From Proteobacteria bacterium UBA6492 (GTDB taxonomy: Bacteria > Pseudomonadota > Gammaproteobacteria > UBA6429 > Thiohalophilaceae): a DNA stretch of 6,588 nt. Position numbers and translations under genes: made by a program. Below, in pieces: positions 1 through 4,314 of the stretch. Under the pieces are notes generated by a model. That model saw only the letters and a program-made list of their open reading frames with translations. It had not been told where the DNA came from and did no database searches. Each line of letters opens with the position of its first letter. Position 1 is the stretch's first letter. The stretch lies in NCBI GenBank assembly GCA_002436485.1, contig DJMK01000090.1, positions 1-6,588 of the forward strand, written 5' to 3'.

Positions 1-707
1 TCCAGGAACAAGGTGCCGCCATCGGCCTGTTCAAAACGTCCTTGCCTGGCACCTTGCGCACCGGTAAACGCCCCTTTCTCATGACCAAACAATTCCGACT
101 CAAGCAAATCTTTTGGTATCGCTGCAGTATTCAATGCAATAAACGGTTTGTCAGCACGCGGACTATGCTTGTGTAATGCATGTGCTACCAGTTCCTTACC
201 AGTACCTGATTCACCGTTGATAAGCACAGTTATGTTTGAGCGCGACAGCCTGCCAATTGCACGAAATACTTCTTGCATAGAACCAGCAGCACCAATAATT
301 TCTGTTGATTCTTCATCCTGTTTCGTGATGTCTGCTTGATCTCTGCGCGACAAATCAATAGCGCGGCGCGTTAACTCGACAGCTTCATCAACATCAAATG
401 GTTTTGGCAGATACTCAAAGGCACCACCCTGGTAAGCGCTCACCGCGCTATCCAGATCAGAATGTGCGGTAATAATAATAACCGGTAATTCCGGATCACG
501 TGTATGGACGTTTTTCAAGAATTCAAAACCGTCCATACCGGGCATACGAATATCAGAAATAATCACATCAGGATGATCACGATCCAGCAAGCGCAAGGCA
601 CTGTCAGCATTTTCAAATGTTTTAACATCCATGCTGGCACCTTTGAGTGCCTTTTCCAACACCCATCTTATTGAACGATCATCATCTACAACCCAGACCT
701 TTTCCAT
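1..707 (-). CDS. glnG: NtrC (NR-I) nitrogen response regulator, 3' end outside the window
   Basis: This is the sigma-54-dependent transcriptional activator of nitrogen assimilation, phosphorylated by the adjacent NtrB. About 235 codons are present from ATG 707-705. The start is supported by a GAGGA ribosome site at 719-715, 7 nt upstream. The receiver domain (about residues 3-118) shows the acidic triad D8-D9-D10, phospho-acceptor D52 in SDIRMPG, T80 and K102 in LPKPF. A short linker (about 119-138) leads to the AAA+ domain. There the Walker A GESGTGKE is at residues 165-172 (215-192) and the sigma-54-contacting GAFTGA loop at 212-217 (74-57). The reading frame leaves the window at GGTLFL, just before Walker B. 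The rest of the AAA+ domain and the C-terminal Fis-type DNA-binding domain are therefore outside. The gene lies 15 nt after the glnL stop and is almost certainly co-transcribed with it. The NtrC assignment rests on motifs plus the glnA/glnL context. Confidence 0.96.
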   Translation of the reverse strand, partial: MEKVWVVDDDRSIRWVLEKALKGASMDVKTFENADSALRLLDRDHPDVIISDIRMPGMDGFEFLKNVHTRDPELPVIIITAHSDLDSAVSAYQGGAFEYLPKPFDVDEAVELTRRAIDLSRRDQADITKQDEESTEIIGAAGSMQEVFRAIGRLSRSNITVLINGESGTGKELVAHALHKHSPRADKPFIALNTAAIPKDLLESELFGHEKGAFTGAQGARQGRFEQADGGTLFL

Positions 708-722
708 AACTACGTCCTCAAA

Positions 723-1793
723 CTATATTTCTATTGGCAACATGATGGAAAACACCGTCTTACCTGGTTCGCTCTCACACTCTATCAAACCACCATGTTG
801 ATGAATTAATCTTTGCGCAATCGATAATCCCAGTCCCGTACCCTCTGCACGACCAGTAATCATGGGATAAAAGATTTTTTCCTTGATATCACCCGGTATG
901 CCTGGACCATCATCGATTATGTCTATCTTCGCTACAATGCGGTGCTTCATCTGACCGATAGTAAACTTACGCAACACTCGGGTACGTATGGTAATGTTTC
1001 CGCTATCACCAAGTGCCTGTTTTGCATTTTTAACGATATTCAGTAAGGCCTGCACAAGCATGTCAGGATCGCCTTTAATTTCTGGAATACTGGTGTCATA
1101 GTCTCGATGAAACTTTATGTCACTATCGTTTTCTGTTATTACAATATTACGTACATATTCGATTATCTGGTGAATATTAATATTCTCGGTCTTTGGCATA
1201 CCGCTTGGCCCCAACAACCTGTTCACAAGTTTCTGTAAGCGATCTGCCTCACCAATAATGACACGTGTGTATTCTCGCTGGTCTTCGCTGGTTAGCTCCC
1301 GATCCAATAACTGCGCTGCACCGCGCAGGCCGCCCAACGGATTTTTTATTTCATGGGCAAGACTTCGCAACAAGTCCCGTGTTGTTACTTGTTGCTCATA
1401 GACTGCATCATCCCTGGAAATTCGCATGAGCCGATCTATGGGTGTGATTTCAAACAAGAGTTCTGTCTCGCCAAACGATGATTGAATAATAGTGACGTTT
1501 AAGTCTGCGGTGACCGTCTTGCCATTTAACAAATCCAGCAACTGCTCATGTTTGGCAAAAGGGTGCATGGAACGCACAGCCTCAACCAGCTGGTCCATTA
1601 ACGGTTCTCGTGGGTTAATCAGTATAGAAAAATGCTGACCGGCCAGTTGGCGCACACTGGCACCAAAGAGCATCTCAGCACTTGGATTTAAATAGCGCAG
1701 CTTCAAATCGGCATCGAACAGGAGAATCGCCACGTTCGTATGCTCGAGAATGCGCTGATACAGCTCGGTTTTAGTCGTTGGAACAGCCACCAT
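723..1793 (-). CDS. glnL: NtrB (NR-II) nitrogen sensor histidine kinase
   Basis: This cytosolic two-component kinase/phosphatase acts on NtrC and, in the known family, is controlled by the PII protein. Counting from ATG 1793, the protein has 356 residues, close to the roughly 350 usual for NtrB. A PAS domain occupies about residues 12-118 (FDADLKLRYLNPSAEMLFG). The H-box LRSLAHEIKNPLGGLRGAAQ follows with phospho-accepting H147. Next come the N-box (NIVKNAKQAL, around 252-261), the G1 box DDGPGIP (294-300), the F region FYPMITGRAEGTG and the G2 box GTGLGL (318-323). There are no membrane segments. The start is ambiguous: an in-frame TTG at 1817 has no ribosome site. ATG 1793 has GGAG (1799-1796) only 2 nt away, while GTG 1790 has the same GGAG at 5 nt. 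The extra upstream residues from the TTG do not belong to the PAS fold. The upstream region carries NtrC-like sites, so autoregulation is likely. Confidence 0.94.
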   Translation of the reverse strand: MVAVPTTKTELYQRILEHTNVAILLFDADLKLRYLNPSAEMLFGASVRQLAGQHFSILINPREPLMDQLVEAVRSMHPFAKHEQLLDLLNGKTVTADLNVTIIQSSFGETELLFEITPIDRLMRISRDDAVYEQQVTTRDLLRSLAHEIKNPLGGLRGAAQLLDRELTSEDQREYTRVIIGEADRLQKLVNRLLGPSGMPKTENINIHQIIEYVRNIVITENDSDIKFHRDYDTSIPEIKGDPDMLVQALLNIVKNAKQALGDSGNITIRTRVLRKFTIGQMKHRIVAKIDIIDDGPGIPGDIKEKIFYPMITGRAEGTGLGLSIAQRLIHQHGGLIECESEPGKTVFSIMLPIEI

Positions 1794-1795
1794 GA

Positions 1796-1799
1796 CTCC
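1796..1799 (-). promoter_or_regulatory. Candidate ribosome binding site deciding the glnL start
   Basis: The minus strand reads GGAG here. It sits 2 nt before ATG 1793 (unusually tight) and 5 nt before GTG 1790 (normal spacing). It argues against the TTG at 1817 and makes GTG 1790 a serious alternative start. If the sigma-54-like element at 1821-1806 is the real promoter, this motif would lie just upstream of the mRNA 5' end and could not be used. Confidence 0.4.
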
Positions 1800-1805
1800 A
1801 TATGT

Positions 1806-1821
1806 AGCAATTTTCAAACCA
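1806..1821 (-). promoter_or_regulatory. Candidate sigma-54 (-24/-12) promoter for glnL-glnG
   Basis: The minus strand reads TGGTTTGAAAATTGCT. It has the invariant GG (1820-1819) and GC (1808-1807) separated by exactly 10 nt, a full TTGC at -12 and a G at the expected last position of the -24 block. The CAC of the TGGCACG consensus is not matched. Predicted +1 is near 1795, almost on ATG 1793, so the mRNA would be nearly leaderless. The NtrC-like sites centred at 1947 and 1988 would then be at about -152 and -193, a usable enhancer distance. This is inferred from sequence match only. Confidence 0.4.
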
Positions 1822-1831
1822 AGTTAGTGCA
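1815..1831 (-). promoter_or_regulatory. Partial NtrC-like binding site overlapping the glnL promoter/start
   Basis: The minus strand reads TGCACTAACTTGGTTTG. Compared with the enteric-type site TGCACTATATTGGTGCA, the left half TGCACTA and the TTGGT are present, while the outer right half is degenerate. It overlaps the -24 part of the sigma-54-like element and the TTG codon at 1817. Occupancy here would be expected to block rather than activate transcription. Confidence 0.4.
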
Positions 1832-1914
1832 TAATGACATTCCGGTTATTTGCATGGGTTAACTTTGAATATTTACAATTAAAACAATAAGATATGAAAA
1901 CTGATGTCGACCGA

Positions 1915-1931
1915 ATTGAATCTGATTCAAT
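1915..1931. repeat. 17-bp palindrome, unassigned operator-like dyad
   Basis: ATTGAATC-T-GATTCAAT has perfect 8-bp arms around a single central base. It lies between the NtrC-like sites and glnL, 24 bp centre to centre from the site at 1939-1955. A one-base loop cannot form an RNA hairpin directly, so a dimeric protein binding site is the simplest reading. I do not recognise the protein. Confidence 0.45.
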
Positions 1932-1938
1932 CCCGTAA

Positions 1939-1955
1939 ATAACCATAATAGTGCA
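1939..1955 (-). promoter_or_regulatory. Partial NtrC-like binding site upstream of glnL
   Basis: The minus strand reads TGCACTATTATGGTTAT. It has a good left half (TGCACTA) and a TGGT core in the right half, but the outer GCA is lost. Its centre (1947) is 41 bp from the strong site centred at 1988, about four helical turns. The two would lie on the same DNA face and could bind NtrC cooperatively. Confidence 0.5.
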
Positions 1956-1979
1956 TATATATTAATATGCGACCTATTA

Positions 1980-1996
1980 TGCACTAATATAGTGCA
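1980..1996. promoter_or_regulatory. Strong NtrC binding site upstream of glnL
   Basis: The minus strand reads TGCACTATATTAGTGCA, a dyad with perfect 7-bp arms around 3 bp. It differs from the enteric-type site TGCACTATATTGGTGCA by one base. Nothing else in the glnL region matches so well. With the weaker site at 1939-1955 it forms a tandem pair suited to an NtrC enhancer for glnL-glnG. Confidence 0.78.
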
Positions 1997-2059
1997 TTAA
2001 AAAATAGTGATATTTTTCTGGGTTTTGCGGGCTCGAGTCGCCCAATTAGTAGCCGCGTT

Positions 2060-2617
2060 TTAGCGCTTGATTATGTGTCGCCTCATAAAAAAGGTAGATG
2101 CCTGGCTCTTGATGACCTTACCATCTGAATCGACAACCTCGACTTTGAGCTGGTGTTCTCCGGGATCTATACCGGAAAGCTGGTACGACTGTCCCTCACC
2201 ACTCTTTAGTCTGTTGCCATCTACCGAAACGGCGATACTGTGGTTATTTCTTAGAGAAGGCTGCAAGCTGATATTGACATCGAGCTTACCTTCATTGCTC
2301 CAGATAGTTTCCTCGTGTGCCGGTTTGCTGATGACAAGTGCCTCATACTCAAACGGTTTTTTCTTGGGTTTCGGCTTGCTCGCCTCGAAACTGGGCGTGG
2401 GAACAGGTTCGTAGGTCGAAGCCTTTGGTACGTTAATTTCCTTGCCATTTTGTACCGGTTTGTCGGTATAGATTACCTCGCCGTTGGGACCAATAGTCTT
2501 GTAAAACTTTTTCTCGCCGACTGCCGGCACCTCGCTTACTGCCTCTTCGGCCAAAGCCGGCACGCAAACGAGACAGTAGGAAAATAAAGCACAAAGCAAT
2601 TTAGATTTTGATTCCAT
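2060..2617 (-). CDS. Exported DUF4124-domain protein between glnA and glnL
   Basis: This is a small envelope protein of unknown function. From ATG 2617 it has 185 residues. The N-terminus is a typical signal peptide: KSK, then the hydrophobic stretch LLCALFSYCLVCV, then a PALA cleavage motif at about residue 23. It is followed by a DUF4124 module (about 36-65; YKTIGPNGEVIYTDKP), a proline/lysine linker (SKPKPKKKP), and a beta-rich C-terminal half that looks immunoglobulin-like and ends in FFMRRHIIKR. An in-frame upstream extension to 2704 would run through the glnA terminator and is rejected. There is no clear Shine-Dalgarno site before ATG 2617. A TATAAT-like hexamer (2627-2622) sits too close to the ATG for a normal leader. 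DUF4124 proteins next to glnA/glnL occur in other gammaproteobacteria, as I recall, but a role in nitrogen control is not established. The family assignment is by eye. Confidence 0.82.
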   Translation of the reverse strand: MESKSKLLCALFSYCLVCVPALAEEAVSEVPAVGEKKFYKTIGPNGEVIYTDKPVQNGKEINVPKASTYEPVPTPSFEASKPKPKKKPFEYEALVISKPAHEETIWSNEGKLDVNISLQPSLRNNHSIAVSVDGNRLKSGEGQSYQLSGIDPGEHQLKVEVVDSDGKVIKSQASTFFMRRHIIKR

Positions 2618-2642
2618 TTTTATTATATAGCGCGAATCAGCA

Positions 2643-2665
2643 ATGAAATCCATGCCTGATTTCAT
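2643..2665. repeat. 23-bp dyad between the glnA terminator and the DUF4124 gene
   Basis: ATGAAATC-N7-GATTTCAT has perfect 8-bp arms. It starts 6 bp beyond the glnA terminator and ends 26 bp before ATG 2617. It could be an operator for the DUF4124 gene, or an AT-rich stem processed from read-through glnA mRNA. I do not recognise it. Confidence 0.4.
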
Positions 2666-2670
2666 AAGAC

Positions 2671-2701
2671 AAAAAAACGCCCCTAAAAAGGGGCGCTTTT
2701 T
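2671..2701 (-). terminator. Intrinsic terminator of glnA
   Basis: On the minus strand CGCCCCT-TTTT-AGGGGCG (2695-2678) forms a 7-bp GC-rich stem with a 4-nt loop, followed directly by seven T (2677-2671). It is 19 nt downstream of the glnA stop. The opposite strand also ends in a T-run (2697-2701), so it could stop transcripts from either direction. Confidence 0.93.
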
Positions 2702-2719
2702 CATTATTGTCGCACCTGC

Positions 2720-4126
2720 TTAACAGCTATAGTACATGTCAAATTCCACTGGATGGGTAGTCATGCGCAGACGCGTGATTTCTTCCATCTTCAGATCTAT
2801 GTAGGCACTGATCATATCATCAGTGAATACTCCACCCGCCGTCAGGAAGGCACGATCTGCATCAAGTGATTCAAGCGCCTGATCGAACGAGTGGCACACA
2901 GTCGGTATGGCTGCCGCTTCTTCTGCCGGCAGATCATACAGGTCTTTGTCCATCGCATCACCCGGATGTATCTTGTTCTGAATACCGTCCAGACCTGCCA
3001 TCATCATTGCAGAGAATGCCAAGTACGGATTGGCCGTTGGATCTGGGAATCGAACTTCAATTCGGCGCGCTTTTGGATTCGCTACGTATGGAATACGAAT
3101 AGAAGCAGAACGGTTACGGGCAGAATAGGCCAGCATAACGGGTGCTTCAAAGCCCGGTACCAGACGCTTGTAAGAATTTGTTGATGCATTGGTGAACGCG
3201 TTCAATGCGCGCGCGTGCTTGACAATACCACCAATGTAAAACAAGGCTGTTTCCGACAGGCCGCCATACTGATCGCCAGAGAACAAGTTTACACCATCTT
3301 TAGCCAACGACTGGTGTACGTGCATACCATTACCATTGTCACCAACCAGTGGTTTCGGCATAAATGTGGCTGTTTTGCCATAAGCATGTGCCACGTTGTG
3401 TACACAGTACTTTAGCTTCTGGTTCCAGTCAGCACGCTTTACCAGGGTACTAAACATGGTGCCGATCTCACATTGACCGGCTGTTGCCACTTCGTGGTGA
3501 TGCACTTCGACCTTAACGCCCATTTCTTCCATGGCAAGACACATGGCTGAACGGACGTCATGCAGAGAGTCAACTGGTGGAACTGGAAAGTAACCGCCCT
3601 TCAGGCCAGGACGGTGACCAATATTACCTTCTTCAAATACACGTTCAGAGTTCCATTCGGCTTCTTCCGAGTCAACTTTGTAGAAAGCACCACTCATGTC
3701 AGCGCCCCAACGCACGTCATCCAGAACAAAGAATTCCGGCTCAGGACCAAAGTATGCAGTATCAGCAATACCAGTCGATTTCAGATATGCCTCGGCACGT
3801 TTGGCAAGTGAACGCGGGCAACGATCATAACCTTCACCTGTTGCAGGTTCGACGACATCGCAAGAAACAATCAGAGTCGGTTCATCGGTAAACGGATCCA
3901 TAACCGCGGTCTCCGCATCTGGCATCAGGATCATGTCTGACTCGTTAATACCTTTCCAGCCCGAGATGGAAGAACCATCAAACATCTTACCTTCGGTAAA
4001 CATGTCGGCGTCAACGATATCGGCAGGCATCGAAACATGTTGTTCCTTACCGCGGGTATCAGTAAAACGGAAGTCTACAAACTTCACGTTGTTGTCTTTC
4101 ATCATCTTTATTACATCGTCTGACAT
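2720..4126 (-). CDS. glnA: Glutamine synthetase, type I (GSI-beta)
   Basis: This cytosolic dodecameric enzyme makes glutamine from glutamate, ammonia and ATP, the main ammonia-assimilating step. The protein is 468 residues and spans the full family length. The metal and catalytic residues fall at the classical E. coli numbers: D50 (FDGSS), E129 and E131 (FGPEPEFF), E212 and E220, H269 (GMHVHQS), E327 (PGFEAP) and E357 (RIEVRFPD). Y397 in KDLYDLP is the adenylylation site, so activity is presumably also tuned by GlnE. The start at ATG 4126 is fixed by a GGAGGA ribosome site and by this numbering; an in-frame ATG at 4168 would add 14 unrelated residues. The C-terminus is YYSC instead of the more usual YYSV. 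The gene has its own sigma-54/NtrC control region and a strong terminator, so it is probably mostly transcribed alone. Confidence 0.99.
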   Translation of the reverse strand: MSDDVIKMMKDNNVKFVDFRFTDTRGKEQHVSMPADIVDADMFTEGKMFDGSSISGWKGINESDMILMPDAETAVMDPFTDEPTLIVSCDVVEPATGEGYDRCPRSLAKRAEAYLKSTGIADTAYFGPEPEFFVLDDVRWGADMSGAFYKVDSEEAEWNSERVFEEGNIGHRPGLKGGYFPVPPVDSLHDVRSAMCLAMEEMGVKVEVHHHEVATAGQCEIGTMFSTLVKRADWNQKLKYCVHNVAHAYGKTATFMPKPLVGDNGNGMHVHQSLAKDGVNLFSGDQYGGLSETALFYIGGIVKHARALNAFTNASTNSYKRLVPGFEAPVMLAYSARNRSASIRIPYVANPKARRIEVRFPDPTANPYLAFSAMMMAGLDGIQNKIHPGDAMDKDLYDLPAEEAAAIPTVCHSFDQALESLDADRAFLTAGGVFTDDMISAYIDLKMEEITRLRMTTHPVEFDMYYSC

Positions 4127-4131
4127 TGGGT

Positions 4132-4137
4132 TCCTCC
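4132..4137 (-). promoter_or_regulatory. glnA ribosome binding site (fixes the start)
   Basis: The minus strand reads GGAGGA, ending 5 nt before ATG 4126. It selects this ATG over the in-frame ATG at 4168, which has only AT-rich or unrelated sequence in front of it. Confidence 0.9.
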
Positions 4138-4158
4138 AAATATAATTTGTTGATATAC

Positions 4159-4173
4159 GCCTCATCATGAGGC
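4159..4173. repeat. Dyad in the glnA 5' leader
   Basis: GCCTCAT-C-ATGAGGC has perfect 7-bp arms. If transcription starts near 4188, this lies about 15-29 nt into the glnA mRNA. There it could form a 5-bp stem with a 5-nt loop, 21 nt before the ribosome site. It may be a 5' stabilising hairpin or an operator; nothing shows which. It does not match any riboswitch I know. Confidence 0.45.
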
Positions 4174-4198
4174 AAGCAATTCTTATGCTTCAAAATAA

Positions 4199-4214
4199 GG
4201 CATAAATTATGCCA
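4199..4214 (-). promoter_or_regulatory. Sigma-54 (-24/-12) promoter of glnA
   Basis: The minus strand reads TGGCATAATTTATGCC. It has the TGGCA block with GG at 4213-4212, exactly 10 nt, then GC at 4201-4200. The -12 block is ATGC rather than TTGC. Predicted +1 is near 4188, giving a leader of about 60 nt. The NtrC-like sites centred at 4275 and 4306 then sit at about -87 and -118, a standard enhancer arrangement. The core is itself a perfect 15-nt palindrome. Confidence 0.72.
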
Positions 4215-4266
4215 CAACTTAACTTATTGTTTTTAAAGCTTATTAATTTATAATGCATGCACATAA

Positions 4267-4283
4267 TGCACTATTCTAGTGCT
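4267..4283. promoter_or_regulatory. NtrC binding site, promoter-proximal, upstream of glnA
   Basis: The plus strand reads TGCACTATTCTAGTGCT, a dyad GCACTA-N3-TAGTGC close to the enteric-type NtrC site. It sits about 87 bp upstream of the predicted sigma-54 start of glnA. An overlapping TGCATGCACATAATGCA (4254-4270) may add a weaker half-site on its promoter-proximal side. Confidence 0.75.
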
Positions 4284-4297
4284 TGCGATATCAAACG

Positions 4298-4314
4298 CGC
4301 ACCAAATTAATGCC
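4298..4314 (-). promoter_or_regulatory. NtrC binding site, promoter-distal, upstream of glnA
   Basis: The minus strand reads GGCATTAATTTGGTGCG. It has an excellent right half (TTGGTGC) and a left half GCA at the right spacing. Its centre (4306) is 31 bp from the proximal site, about three helical turns, matching the spacing of paired NtrC sites at enteric glnA. Its first base is the last base of the CDF gene stop codon. Confidence 0.6.

Noticed and set aside
2000..2017. AAAAATA-GTGA-TATTTTT hairpin as a terminator of the DUF4124 gene
   Set aside because: The stem is entirely A-T and too weak to terminate by the usual mechanism; it may be just AT-rich promoter-region DNA.
2026..2043. GGGC/GCCC hairpin after the DUF4124 gene
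   Set aside because: Only four GC pairs with a mismatched interior and no adjacent T-run on the minus strand.
2622..2627. TATAAT as the -10 of a promoter for the DUF4124 gene
   Set aside because: No acceptable -35 at 16-18 nt, and the start would fall on the ATG itself; kept only as a remark.
2618..2704. N-terminal extension of the DUF4124 protein to an in-frame start at 2704
   Set aside because: It would be translated through the glnA terminator stem and put 29 unrelated residues before a well-formed signal peptide.
3560..3891. Plus-strand open frames opposite glnA
   Set aside because: They lie antisense to a fully conserved gene, have no recognisable domain, and reflect codon bias of the real gene.
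4127..4168. glnA start at ATG 4168
   Set aside because: The strong GGAGGA site precedes ATG 4126, and only that start gives the classical residue numbers and length.
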